Shown here: in pieces, positions 16,745-25,405 of the stretch
Numbering within the stretch: the stretch's first letter is position 1
How the letters are laid out: every line of letters starts with the position of its first letter
Assembly: GCA_025966315.1 (NCBI GenBank)
Contig: JAOPUZ010000053.1
Location: forward strand, 57,032-121,031
DNA length: 64,000 bases
Direction of reading: 5' to 3'
Origin: Frankiales bacterium
Lineage (GTDB): Bacteria > Actinomycetota > Actinomycetes > Mycobacteriales > Jatrophihabitantaceae
Notes under the pieces: generated by a model
What the model saw: the letters and a program-made list of their open reading frames with translations, nothing else
Database searches by the model: none
Told to the model about the DNA's origin: nothing
Position numbers and translations under genes: made by a program

Positions 16745-17498
16745 CGCATCAGAGGCGGCTGGTACGGCAACGGCATACGAGGGCCCGTCCGGGGACGCCC
16801 TGCTTGCGGTTCACGGCGTGACCACCGGATACGGCTCGAAGTCCGTGGTGTTCGACGTCAGCCTGCACGTGCAACCCGGCGAGGTCGTCGGCATCATTGG
16901 CCACAACGGCGCTGGGAAGACGACCACGCTCCGGGTGATCTTCGGGATCCTCCAGGCGCAGAAAGGCAAAATCGTCTACCTGGATCAGGACATCACCAAC
17001 CGCAGCCCGCGCAAGAACGTCCAGGGCGGCATCGCGCTGATCCCCTCGGAGCAGTTCGTGTTCGCGGACATGAGCGTGCGCGACAACCTGCTACTCGGCG
17101 CCCTCAATGAGCGCTCGAGCTCGGTCATCAACGAGCGCATGGCGGAGGTACACGAGCTGCTGCCGATCCTCAAGGAGCGCTCGAGCCAGCTGGCCGGCAC
17201 CTTCTCCGGTGGTCAGCAGCGGCTGCTCAGCCTCGGGACCGCACTGATGTCCGGGCCGCGACTGTTGTTGCTCGACGAGCCCTCGCTTGGTATCGCACCG
17301 GCGCTGGTGACCAGCCTGTTTGCAACCATCAAGCGCTTCGCCCTGGAACGCGGACTCTCGGTGCTGGTCCTGGAACAGAACATCGGGCAGCTGCTCAGGA
17401 TCGTCGACCGCGTGTACGTGATGCGGTCCGGCTCGTTCATCCTGGAAGAGACGGCCGAGCAGATGAAGAAGCGCGACCAGTATTGGGACCTCTTCTGA
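16731..17498 (+). CDS. livF: ABC importer ATPase, LivF type
   Basis: A 255-residue ATPase with Walker A GHNGAGKTTT, the signature FSGGQQRLLS, Walker B LLLLDEPSLGIAP and the H-loop replaced by glutamine (LEQNIG), which is common in LivF. The N-terminal 20 residues are an Ala/Glu-rich extension. The TTG start is read inside the end of the livMG fusion, with GGAGG about 6 nt upstream, so the two ATPase halves are made together. With livH, livMG and the binding lipoprotein, this is a complete importer. Confidence 0.92.
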   Translation: MESTDASEAAGTATAYEGPSGDALLAVHGVTTGYGSKSVVFDVSLHVQPGEVVGIIGHNGAGKTTTLRVIFGILQAQKGKIVYLDQDITNRSPRKNVQGGIALIPSEQFVFADMSVRDNLLLGALNERSSSVINERMAEVHELLPILKERSSQLAGTFSGGQQRLLSLGTALMSGPRLLLLDEPSLGIAPALVTSLFATIKRFALERGLSVLVLEQNIGQLLRIVDRVYVMRSGSFILEETAEQMKKRDQYWDLF

Positions 17499-17564
17499 AC
17501 CGGCTCTGATACAGCGGGCGTTGCTGAAGCACGAGATCTTGTCATCTCGGTGCAGTCCGACGTT

Positions 17565-17570
17565 TAGGGT
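17565..17570 (+). promoter_or_regulatory. TAGGGT -10 box upstream of exporter leader
   Basis: TAGGGT ends 6 nt before an ATG at 17577, which opens a short reading frame ahead of the exporter genes. No clear -35 box is seen at 16-19 nt. Confidence 0.35.
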
Positions 17571-17576
17571 GAGCGG

Positions 17577-17633
17577 ATGGACAGACGGTCTGGGGCGCCC
17601 GTTAGCCCGCGGCGCTGCCGTCGGCGGGGTTAG
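17577..17633 (+). CDS. Possible leader peptide of the ABC exporter operon (18 aa)
   Basis: A short frame begins 6 nt after a TAGGGT box, as expected for a leaderless transcript, and reads MDRRSGAPVSPRRCRRRG before TAG. Seven of the 18 codons are Arg (CGN or AGA), five of them in the last six. It ends 68 nt before the exporter start. Arg-rich leader frames can stall ribosomes and control downstream genes. No conserved attenuator hairpin was worked out here. Confidence 0.25.
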   Translation: MDRRSGAPVSPRRCRRRG

Positions 17634-17700
17634 CCCATGCAGCATGAGGTAACACCCGGCGAGCTGTCACTCGCGATCGGCGGGACGGGTGGGCACGACG

Positions 17701-19470
17701 ATGACTTCGCCGTTTGCGACACCCCAGCCTGACGATCTGCGCGGGCCATTCCGTTACCTGCTCTGGCTGGTTCGCGAGCAGCGCTCGCGGGCCGTCCTGG
17801 CCGCGATCCTCAGCACGGCGTGGATGCTCGGTCTGGTTGCGCTGCCTTACCTGTTGGCGGGCGCGATCGACCATGGGCTGCGGCGCGGCGGTACCGCCGA
17901 CCTGCTGATCTGGACGGCAGCCCTGTTCGGGGTTGGGCTCCTCAACGCCCTCATGGCGATCCTGCGGCACCGGACCATGACCAAGATTCGGATGGAAGGT
18001 GCCTTCCTCACCATCCACTCAGTGGTCGAGCACACGACAAGACTCGGCGCGTCGCTGGCCAAGTCGGTGTCAGCGGGTGAGATAGCGACGATCGGCATCG
18101 GCGATGTGTGGACGATCAGCACGAGCTTGACCGTGGTCGGTCCGGGCGCCGGCGCCGTGATTGCCTACCTCGTGGTCGCGGTGATTCTGGTGTCGATCGC
18201 GCCTGTGCTGGCGGCGATCGTGCTCCTGGGGGTCCCGGCGATGGGTGTTCTGGTCGGGCCGTTGCTTGGTCGGCTCCGTGATCGTGGCGCCGATTATCGC
18301 GAACAGCAGAGTGTCGTGGCCGCCAAGCTCATCGATGTGGTGACGGGGCTGTCGGTGCTGAACAGCGTCGGTGGCAAGGAGTTCTACGCCAAGCAGTACG
18401 GGCAGCGATCTCAGCGCCTGTTGCGTGCGGGCTACCGAATGGGCGCGGTGTCCAGCTGGGTCCCGGCCTTCGCCGCCGGCGTCCCGGTCGTCTTCCTCGC
18501 CGTCGTTACGTGGGTCGCCGCCCGGATGGCCGCGGACGCCACGATCAGCATCGGCGACTTGGTAGCTGTCTACGGCTACGCCGCGATGCTGGTCGTCCCG
18601 GTCGCCGCCGTGATCGACAGTGCCACCGAACTGAACGCCGCGGTCGTGGCCACCAACCGCGTCCTTGCGCTACTTCGGCTTTCCACCCCGACAGCTCCGG
18701 CCCGGCGCGCGCCAACCGGACCAGAGCGAGGAGCGCCGCTGGTGGATTCAGCGTCAGGGGTTGTCCTCAAGAGCGGGGGACTGACCATGTTGGTCGCGGA
18801 CGCCGCGACGGAGGGATTAGCCGTGATCGACCGGCTCGGCGGGTTCGAGCCGTCGGACGCGACCTGGGGCGACATCCCGATCGCGGACGTAGCGCCGGCC
18901 GAGTTCCGCGAGCGCGTACTTGTTGCCGATCACGAGGCTTACGTCTTTGCCGGCCCGCTACGGCAAATTTTGGCTGGTCGCCGCGATCGGGAAGACAGCA
19001 CGATCCGGCAGGCCATACATGCGGCTGCGGCCGAGGATGTCGTCGCCGGGCTCCCGTTCGGTCTGGACACCTCGCTCCCGACACAAGCCTCGACGCTATC
19101 GGGTGGTCAGCGGCAACGGATAAGGCTGGCCCGGGCCCTCGTCGCTGACCCCGAAGTGCTTCTCGCGTTCGAGCCCACGTCGGCCGTCGATGCTCACACC
19201 GAAGCTCTCGTAGCTTCCCGCGTGCGGCAGCTACGCCAGAACCGCACAACGCTCATCATCACCACCTCGCCGGCGATGCTCGACGTCGCCGACACGGTGC
19301 TCTTCCTCGTCAACGGCCAGGTAAGCGACAGCGGCACCCACCGGCAACTGTCCGAACGCCAGTCGACCTACCGCACGCTCGTACACCGAAACCTCGAATC
19401 GGACTCCGAGACTTCCGCCGACCCGGTACCGGGCCGAGCGGACCGACAGCTGGACGTACGCCATGGCTGA
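17701..19470 (+). CDS. ABC exporter half-transporter with degenerate Walker motifs
   Basis: A 589-residue half-transporter: an exporter membrane domain of six helices (about residues 10-320), then a nucleotide-binding domain (about 340-570). The Walker A loop is lost: where GxxGxGKS should be, residues about 361-376 read LTMLVADAATEGLAVI. Walker B reads VLLAFEPTSAVD, with Phe in place of the acidic residue before Glu. The signature LSGGQRQR (from L466) is intact. It is therefore the non-hydrolysing partner that still offers its signature to the other subunit. The ATG at 17701 follows GGGTGGG at 7 nt; a GTG at 17689 is the alternative. The next gene overlaps by 8 nt. Confidence 0.9.
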   Translation: MTSPFATPQPDDLRGPFRYLLWLVREQRSRAVLAAILSTAWMLGLVALPYLLAGAIDHGLRRGGTADLLIWTAALFGVGLLNALMAILRHRTMTKIRMEGAFLTIHSVVEHTTRLGASLAKSVSAGEIATIGIGDVWTISTSLTVVGPGAGAVIAYLVVAVILVSIAPVLAAIVLLGVPAMGVLVGPLLGRLRDRGADYREQQSVVAAKLIDVVTGLSVLNSVGGKEFYAKQYGQRSQRLLRAGYRMGAVSSWVPAFAAGVPVVFLAVVTWVAARMAADATISIGDLVAVYGYAAMLVVPVAAVIDSATELNAAVVATNRVLALLRLSTPTAPARRAPTGPERGAPLVDSASGVVLKSGGLTMLVADAATEGLAVIDRLGGFEPSDATWGDIPIADVAPAEFRERVLVADHEAYVFAGPLRQILAGRRDREDSTIRQAIHAAAAEDVVAGLPFGLDTSLPTQASTLSGGQRQRIRLARALVADPEVLLAFEPTSAVDAHTEALVASRVRQLRQNRTTLIITTSPAMLDVADTVLFLVNGQVSDSGTHRQLSERQSTYRTLVHRNLESDSETSADPVPGRADRQLDVRHG

Positions 19471-21235
19471 CAGCGCCCGCGATTTCCAACTGCCGGCCGC
19501 AGACTCGATGGCGGTACGGAAGGCGGCAACCACTCTGATCGGACAGAACCGGGCGGTCTTCGGGGCGACGCTCATCCTGAGCCTGCTCGCGACCGCGGCC
19601 GGGCTCGCCGGTCCCTGGTTGCTCGGCCGGATCATCGACAGTGTCCAACGCGGCGCGACCACCGGCCACATTAACGAACTCGCCGCTTATATCGTCGTCA
19701 GCGCGGTGCTGCAACTGGTACTCACCCGGTTTGCCCAATACACGGCGGCCCGCTTCGGCGAGCGAATCTCGGCCCAGGTACGAGAGGGATTCCTCGGCGC
19801 GATCTTGGAGCTCCCAGCGAGTATTGCTGAGCGAGTCCGCTCTGCGGATGTCGCGACCCGCGCGGCCAGCGACGTCGGCTCGGTGGCGTTCACGATGCGC
19901 GCAGCCGGACCGGATCTCATCATTGCCGCAACCCGGACCGTGTTCATCATGATCGCCGTGCTCATCGCCAGCCCAATCCTCGGCGGCTGCGCCGCGGTCA
20001 GCGTCATCGGCGCCTGGTTCGTGGGCCGCTGGTACACCGGCCGAGCTCGGCAGGCCTACCTAGACGTCGGGACGGCGAACTCCGCGCTGGCCGAATCACT
20101 GACCAGTACGGCGGCCGGGGCGCGCACGATGCAGGCGTTCGGCCTGGAAGCGACACGGCTGCGCGAGAGTCTGCACGCCATCGAGCAGGCCCGCTCAGCT
20201 CGGATGCGTGCCCTGGACCTGCGCACCATCCTCTTTCCAGTCATCGACTTCTCCAGCACCCTGCCGGTCATCGTGGTCCTGCTTGCCGGTGGCCTGCTGT
20301 TCGATCACGGTGCCCTCAGCGTCGGAACCGTGGTCGCCGCAGCCCTCTACGTACGGCAACTGGCCGGACCAGCGGAGACGCTCGAGCTGTGGCTCGATCA
20401 GGTGCAAAGCAGCGCCGCATCCTTCGCCCGGCTGGAAGGCGTCCATCGGCTGCGACCCAAATCGGTGTCCGGCCACACGCCCCGGACCCCGCTCGACAAC
20501 ACCCTCGCCCTGCATGACGTGTCTTACGCCTATGGCGACGGGCCGGAGGTCTTGCACGGAATCACCATCGACGTCCGAGCGGGCGAACGGCTGGCACTCG
20601 TCGGACCCTCCGGCGCCGGCAAGTCAACGGTCGCCCGGCTCATCTGCGGAACGGACGCGCCCCGCCACGGAACCGTCACCGTCGGCGGAATTCCGGTCAC
20701 GGATATCGCACCAGAACACCGCCGCGAGCACGTTGTCCTGGTGACCCAGGACCACCACATTTTTCTCGACACGATCCGAAACAACTTGCTCATCGCCGCT
20801 CCCACCGCGACCGACGCCCAGTTGCTGGCCGCCCTCACAAGCATCGGCGCCACCTGGATCGAAAACCTTCCCTCGGGCCTTGACGGCGAGCTCGGACCAC
20901 GAGCAACCGCGCTCGACACCGGACAGGCCCAGCAACTCGCACTGGCTCGAGTGTTACTCGCCAACCCCCGCACCGTGGTCCTGGATGAAGCCACCGCGTT
21001 GCTCGATCCCGCCACGGCCAGAAGCACCGAACGAACCCTCGCGGCGCTGCTCACCGGCCGCACCGTCGTGGCGATCGCCCACCGCCTGCACACCGCGCGC
21101 GACGCTGACCGCATCATCATGCTCCGCGACGGCACCATCATTGAGAACGGAAGCCACGAGGAATTAATCAGTCAGGGTGGCGAGTACGAAGAGCTTTGGC
21201 GCGCCTGGCATGACGGTAAGGCCGACCAGGACTGA
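19463..21235 (+). CDS. ABC exporter half-transporter with intact Walker motifs
   Basis: A 590-residue half-transporter, membrane domain first (about 25-320) and ATPase second (about 345-580). Walker A is complete (GPSGAGKS, K387), Walker B is TVVLDEATALLD with the catalytic glutamate, and the switch histidine is in AIAHRLH. Its signature is degraded to LDTGQ (L484-Q488) instead of LSGGQ. It supplies the working ATP site together with the intact signature of the upstream subunit, so the pair should form an asymmetric heterodimer. The 8-nt gene overlap supports this. The exported substrate is unknown. Confidence 0.92.
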   Translation: MADSARDFQLPAADSMAVRKAATTLIGQNRAVFGATLILSLLATAAGLAGPWLLGRIIDSVQRGATTGHINELAAYIVVSAVLQLVLTRFAQYTAARFGERISAQVREGFLGAILELPASIAERVRSADVATRAASDVGSVAFTMRAAGPDLIIAATRTVFIMIAVLIASPILGGCAAVSVIGAWFVGRWYTGRARQAYLDVGTANSALAESLTSTAAGARTMQAFGLEATRLRESLHAIEQARSARMRALDLRTILFPVIDFSSTLPVIVVLLAGGLLFDHGALSVGTVVAAALYVRQLAGPAETLELWLDQVQSSAASFARLEGVHRLRPKSVSGHTPRTPLDNTLALHDVSYAYGDGPEVLHGITIDVRAGERLALVGPSGAGKSTVARLICGTDAPRHGTVTVGGIPVTDIAPEHRREHVVLVTQDHHIFLDTIRNNLLIAAPTATDAQLLAALTSIGATWIENLPSGLDGELGPRATALDTGQAQQLALARVLLANPRTVVLDEATALLDPATARSTERTLAALLTGRTVVAIAHRLHTARDADRIIMLRDGTIIENGSHEELISQGGEYEELWRAWHDGKADQD

Positions 21236-21249
21236 AGTCGTAATCGCCG

Positions 21250-22077
21250 TCAGCTCGGACCTTTGCGTCCCACGAGATGAAAGACCCGGCTGAGTTGGCG
21301 GTAAGGGTCTCGTCGGCTGGCTTCGAGTTCCACGGCAGCGGTCGCCGCTACCTGCTTTGAATCGCGGGGGTCCAACTCGGCCCCGCTGAATTCCAGCCAG
21401 TCGACGAACAGCCATACCCCGTACCAGCGAAGTGGTTCCACGCCTCGATTCCGTACGAGCTCGCTGAGTTCGTCGACGGTGTCAGCTCGGCCTGGCACTC
21501 CGAGCACCCCGATCTCGCTCCTGACGTCGAAGGATGCCAGAGCGTCATCCCATCGCTGCTCCATAGCTGGACGCACCGCCATTGCGTTGGCATTTCCCGT
21601 CATGATCGACACCACACCGCCGGGCGCGGCGCACCGGCAGAGCTGGTCGATCAACGGCTCCGGTTGCTCGAGGTAGCCAAGGACGCCATGGCACAACACG
21701 GCCGTGAATCGTCGCCCGCTGACCGCCTCGTCGGCGTTCTCGCCATCGGCCCGCAACAATGTCACCCGTTGCTGGACCTCAGCCGGCAGCCGCTGGAGCC
21801 GCTGTTGAGCTTTGTCCAGCATCGCCGGCGAGGGGTCCAACAAGGTCACGTCGTAACCGGCTTGGGCCAGCGGAAAGGATTGATGGCCCGCACCGCCGCC
21901 AACGTCGAGCACCGGGGCTGGCGGCGGCGGTAAATGCTCGAGCAGCTGCTGGTGTAACACGTAGGTGCGCACGAGCCCTTTCACCGAGGCATAAGCCTCA
22001 TCGGCAAACTGGTCAACCAAACCGGCCCAGATGTCATCGCCCATAGCGCCACCGTACAAGCGGCTCATCGACGTCAC
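21250..22077 (-). CDS. Class I SAM-dependent methyltransferase
   Basis: A 275-residue Rossmann-fold methyltransferase. Motif I is PVLDVGGGAGHQSFPLAQAGYDVTLLDPSPAML, followed by LLRADGENA and FTAVLCHGVLGYLEQP (motif IV region). The overall pattern resembles the SmtA/CmoM group, but substrate cannot be assigned. The start at 22077 overlaps the stop of the preceding minus-strand gene by 4 nt (ATGA), which supports it. The gene converges on the exporter operon with only 14 bp between stops. Confidence 0.85.
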   Translation of the reverse strand: MTSMSRLYGGAMGDDIWAGLVDQFADEAYASVKGLVRTYVLHQQLLEHLPPPPAPVLDVGGGAGHQSFPLAQAGYDVTLLDPSPAMLDKAQQRLQRLPAEVQQRVTLLRADGENADEAVSGRRFTAVLCHGVLGYLEQPEPLIDQLCRCAAPGGVVSIMTGNANAMAVRPAMEQRWDDALASFDVRSEIGVLGVPGRADTVDELSELVRNRGVEPLRWYGVWLFVDWLEFSGAELDPRDSKQVAATAAVELEASRRDPYRQLSRVFHLVGRKGPS

Positions 22078-22541
22078 TCGAATGCGGCTACGGCGAGCTC
22101 GATCGCCTCGTCCAGCAGTTTCTGTTGCTGGAGGTGGGTCAGCTGGGTGTTGTCGAATCGCAGGCCGATGACGAGCTTGCCCGCAGGCGCGACAGCGGTC
22201 GCGCTCACTGTGTCTGATATCCAGACCGTGTGGTCAGTCGGCGCGCGCGTGGCTGCGCAGCTTTGGGCCTCGTTCATAAGGGTTTTGCTGCCTGGGCTGT
22301 TGTCAGCTGCGAATGAGACAACGGTCTCGGTGATGGTTCCCTGGCGCGTGTCCACGAGGGTCGCAGTTCGGATGGCTGTGCCGCCAAGGTGGCGCAGCGT
22401 GGGGGTCAGGCTCGATGTGGGCCAGAACGGGAATCCGAGCCGGCATTGCGGGTCTGCGGTCAGGCTGGCCTCGCGGTCGGTGCAGTCGGACAGGTCGGTG
22501 ATGGTCTGGGCGTGGCCACCGGTGTGCTCGGCGCCGAACAC
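22074..22541 (-). CDS. Hypothetical protein, probably N-terminally truncated secreted domain
   Basis: A 155-residue protein I cannot name. It begins at a GTG, but the frame is open back to the stop of the metal transporter gene (22632) without another usual start. The residues before the GTG (ATGHTGLLDSD) read as natural protein. The body looks like the extracytoplasmic lobe of actinobacterial sensor-type lipoproteins: three to four cysteines, TLVDTRQGTITETVVSFA and a C-terminal helix LLDEAIELAVAAF. No signal peptide is present. This suggests a lipoprotein whose signal-bearing 5' part was lost. It overlaps the methyltransferase start by 4 nt. Confidence 0.5.
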   Translation of the reverse strand: MFGAEHTGGHAQTITDLSDCTDREASLTADPQCRLGFPFWPTSSLTPTLRHLGGTAIRTATLVDTRQGTITETVVSFAADNSPGSKTLMNEAQSCAATRAPTDHTVWISDTVSATAVAPAGKLVIGLRFDNTQLTHLQQQKLLDEAIELAVAAFE

Positions 22542-22631
22542 GTCGGAGTCGAGCAGGCCAGTGTGGCCGGTTGCGCGCGGTCTCGCGCAGGGCTGGCCGC
22601 CAACCGTTGAAATCGAACACCCTGAACGGAA

Positions 22632-23396
22632 TCAGCCGATAGCGGTCCCGAAGAGGTGTCCGATACCAAACGTGAACGCGAGTCCGATTGCCCCGCCGAC
22701 GACGACCCGGATCACCGCCGGGCGCGGCTCGCTGCCGCCGATGCGGGCACTGACGCTTCCTGCCAGTCCGAGCGCGATCAGCACCGCGACGAACGTCACT
22801 GGGACACGCCATCCTTGCGGCGGAAGCAGGATCGCCACCAGCGGGAGCAACGCGCCGAGCGTGAACGACACCGCGGACGCGCTCGCGGCCTGAAGCGGGT
22901 TGGCCATGTCGTGCGGGTCGATACCAAGCTCGGCATCTGCGTGCGCGCGCAGCGCGTCGTGTGCCGTGAGCTCCCGTGCCACCGCCGAGGCGGTACCGGC
23001 GGATAGCCCTTTCGCTTCATACAGCGCAGTCAGTTCCACCAACTCCTCCGCCGGCGTATCACGCAACTCCCGCGCCTCTTGTTTCAGTTGAGCCATCTCG
23101 CTGTCACGCTGACTGCTGACCGAGACATACTCGCCCAGCGCCATCGAGACCGCGCCCGCGGTAAGGCCCGCCAAGCCCGCGGTGAAAATCAGCCCCCGTG
23201 CCGCAGTCGCTCCGGCCACGCCCACAACGATGCCCGCCACCGAAACGACCCCGTCATTGGCGCCAAGCACGCCCGCCCGAAGCCAATTCAGACGTCCCGC
23301 GGTGCCAGCTGTGTGCGGCTCGTACTCGTGGGTCGGCTCACCCTGTGCGGCGGCTTCCACCTGCCCGGCGGACGGCACCGGCCCGTGCGTTGTCAT
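22632..23396 (-). CDS. VIT1/CCC1 family iron/manganese transporter
   Basis: A 254-residue integral membrane protein. It has the VIT1 opening (WLRAGVLGANDGVVSVAGIVVGVAGA), TAGAVSMALGEYVSVSSQRDSE at the end of the second helix, and a cytoplasmic metal-binding loop with repeated acidic residues (EARELRDTPAEELVELTALYE). ELTAHDALRAHADAELGIDP then precedes three C-terminal helices. Members move Fe2+ or Mn2+ out of the cytoplasm. The first 30 residues are a polar extension. Direction and metal are inferred from the family. Confidence 0.92.
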   Translation of the reverse strand: MTTHGPVPSAGQVEAAAQGEPTHEYEPHTAGTAGRLNWLRAGVLGANDGVVSVAGIVVGVAGATAARGLIFTAGLAGLTAGAVSMALGEYVSVSSQRDSEMAQLKQEARELRDTPAEELVELTALYEAKGLSAGTASAVARELTAHDALRAHADAELGIDPHDMANPLQAASASAVSFTLGALLPLVAILLPPQGWRVPVTFVAVLIALGLAGSVSARIGGSEPRPAVIRVVVGGAIGLAFTFGIGHLFGTAIG

Positions 23397-23542
23397 ACAT
23401 ACACAGAACCAGATGAGCGGGGTAACTTCGAGGTAGGTAGCTGTCCTGTCGCACGGATGCTAACCCCCAGTGGACGCATGCCCGTCCGAACATTCCTACG
23501 GGCGCAGCAGGCATCCGCTGGTCTAAGCGCAGGGCTACGCGG

Positions 23543-24193
23543 CTACTCCGGCCAATCCGAGTTCTGGATGATGTCGACGAAGTTGCCGCGCTGGTAGCCG
23601 GGAACAAATCGCTCCAGAACGTCGGCTTTGACGTTGCCGAATGTCGTTTCCGGCTTGGGTGCAATGCCTTCGGTGAACGCTCGGAGGATATTGCGCTTGA
23701 AGTCCGGGCGCGGGTGCAACGCGGTGATCTCGGCGCGGTTGGCGTCGCTGATGTCGTGGTATCCGATGCCGAGCACGTCGTATTCAACCCCGGCGGTTAC
23801 GAGTGCTACTTCGGGTTCCATGAACTGGGGGATCGCTGGCGTGGTGTGCAGGGCGATTGCTGTCCAGACCCTGCGGATACTGTCTTCGGGTACGCCGTGT
23901 CCCTGCAGGAAGCGGCGGGCTTCGTCGGCGCTGTCCACCTCGAAGCGCCGGCCGCTGCTACGGAATTGCTCGTTCAGGCCGATGTCGTGAAACATCGCTC
24001 CGATATACAGAAGTTCAGGGTCGAAGCTAAGTCCTCGGTTTTGGCCTTGCAAACTGCCGAACCAGAACACGCGACGGGAATGGTTGTAGACGAGGTCGGT
24101 GGTGGAATCGCGTACGAGTTGAGTGGCGTCGCGGGCGAGCTTGGTATCGGGCACCGTGACCGCAGCCGCGGTCTGTCCGCTGGTAGACATCAC
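23543..24193 (-). CDS. HD-domain protein, cyanamide-hydratase-like
   Basis: A 216-residue metal-dependent HD fold: NHSRRVFWFGSL holds the first histidine, GAMFHDIGLNEQF the HD pair, and WTAIALHTTPAIP the late histidine. This spacing is that of the cyanamide hydratase-like HD group rather than of (p)ppGpp hydrolases. No further domain is attached. The true substrate is unknown; hydrolysis or hydration of a small nitrogen compound is the family-based guess. Confidence 0.8.
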   Translation of the reverse strand: MMSTSGQTAAAVTVPDTKLARDATQLVRDSTTDLVYNHSRRVFWFGSLQGQNRGLSFDPELLYIGAMFHDIGLNEQFRSSGRRFEVDSADEARRFLQGHGVPEDSIRRVWTAIALHTTPAIPQFMEPEVALVTAGVEYDVLGIGYHDISDANRAEITALHPRPDFKRNILRAFTEGIAPKPETTFGNVKADVLERFVPGYQRGNFVDIIQNSDWPE

Positions 24194-24267
24194 TGCCTCC
24201 TCAGGTCGCTTGAAAGCACGGCAGGATGTGCCGTCTATCCCTCACGATCGCATAGCCGCGACCCGGC

Positions 24268-24801
24268 CTACCCAGCAGGCGGCCAAAACCGCGCGCCGCT
24301 ATCGGCAAGCCCGTCCGGAATCAGCACGACGAATCTCGACGCTGCCGCCACCGCAGCCTGTAAGCCCATCAACCAGGTCTGCCCGCGCCTTTCGGCTGCC
24401 TCCGCCGCGCGAAACACCACGACGGCACCCAATGTCAGGTTGAAGGGACACCGTCCCGAGGCGTACAAGTCAGCCAAGGACTCATGCGCCAGCGCGCGGA
24501 GCGCTGCACGCGGCGCGCCAGCCTTGCTCAACGCGAGCGTGACAATGCCGTCGGTTGCCGACGGGAACGCATCATCTCCCACGGTGCACGAGATAGCTCT
24601 CAGGTGCCGGCGTGGCTTCCGATAGCCCTCCCCGCGCTCTCGAACACATCTGTCCAATAGGTCAAGCGCATCAACGATGTCGATCGCGTGGTCTCTGGCA
24701 GCCGGGCTGGCGGACGTTGCGGTAGCTTCAGCCCGGTTTCGCGCATCCCACCCACGGGCACGGACCGGCGCGGTGAGGTCGCGATAGAGGTTGACGTTCA
24801 T
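24268..24801 (-). CDS. Hypothetical protein
   Basis: A 177-residue protein, not recognised. It is mostly helical and Ala/Arg-rich, without signal peptide or membrane helix. DHAIDIVDALDLLDRCVRERG and APRAALRALAHESLADLYASG look like amphipathic helices. Codon use is GC-rich at third positions, as expected for a real gene, and there is no overlapping alternative. It lies with three other unrecognised minus-strand frames between the HD protein and the lspA-like gene. Confidence 0.45.
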   Translation of the reverse strand: MNVNLYRDLTAPVRARGWDARNRAEATATSASPAARDHAIDIVDALDLLDRCVRERGEGYRKPRRHLRAISCTVGDDAFPSATDGIVTLALSKAGAPRAALRALAHESLADLYASGRCPFNLTLGAVVVFRAAEAAERRGQTWLMGLQAAVAAASRFVVLIPDGLADSGARFWPPAG

Positions 24802-24908
24802 TGCGTGCTCCTAGCGTGTGGTGGTTGACGCGAAAGGTTGAACGGACGAGATGCTCGGCATCGTGGACAGCACCTTGTCTTAGCCGTAGCCGTGGCCCGT
24901 AGCCGTGA

Positions 24909-25376
24909 TCAGAGTGCCAACGCGATCTTGCGCGCGTAGATGTCGATGTCTGTGCCCGCGTGCCCACGAAGTCTTAGACAGTAGGAAAAGGCGTCGCGGT
25001 CGACGTGGGTGGGTTGGAGCAGATCCTCGGCGGTGCAGCGAACCAGTATTTGCTGGGTTCGGCGGCTGACGCCAGCCAGCGCAAGTCGTCGGCCGTCGGA
25101 CAACTCAAAGGCAATGCCGTTCGGCGCCATGCTGTGGATCCTGACCACATACCCGACGACGCCGGTCAGATAGCGCGCCACTTCTCGTTCCAGGCTGCGC
25201 TGCTCGTCGAGTGCGATCTCCTCCAGATGTGCGTCGAGTTCGCGCATCTCGCGGGCCGGGAATGCTTGTGCCAGCACGTCGGGCACGGGACCGTTCCGCT
25301 CGGCCTTGCGCCGGCTCCGGCGGCTGGCGGTGGGAATAGCGAGCAGGATAAGCGCGAGACATAGGATGGTGAACAT
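24909..25376 (-). CDS. Hypothetical membrane-anchored protein
   Basis: A 155-residue protein, not recognised. Residues about 1-18 (MFTILCLALILLAIPTA) form one membrane helix followed by a basic stop-transfer stretch (SRRSRRKAERN), so the rest should be cytoplasmic. A helical segment (about 40-70, rich in Glu/Leu: REMRELDAHLEEIALDEQRS) precedes a beta-rich part with VGYVVRIHSMAPNGIAFELSDGRR. The next gene starts 30 bp upstream of its start, so the two may be cotranscribed. Confidence 0.5.
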   Translation of the reverse strand: MFTILCLALILLAIPTASRRSRRKAERNGPVPDVLAQAFPAREMRELDAHLEEIALDEQRSLEREVARYLTGVVGYVVRIHSMAPNGIAFELSDGRRLALAGVSRRTQQILVRCTAEDLLQPTHVDRDAFSYCLRLRGHAGTDIDIYARKIALAL

Positions 25377-25405
25377 GCGAATCCTCTGTTGCTATCGGTG
25401 ATGGA

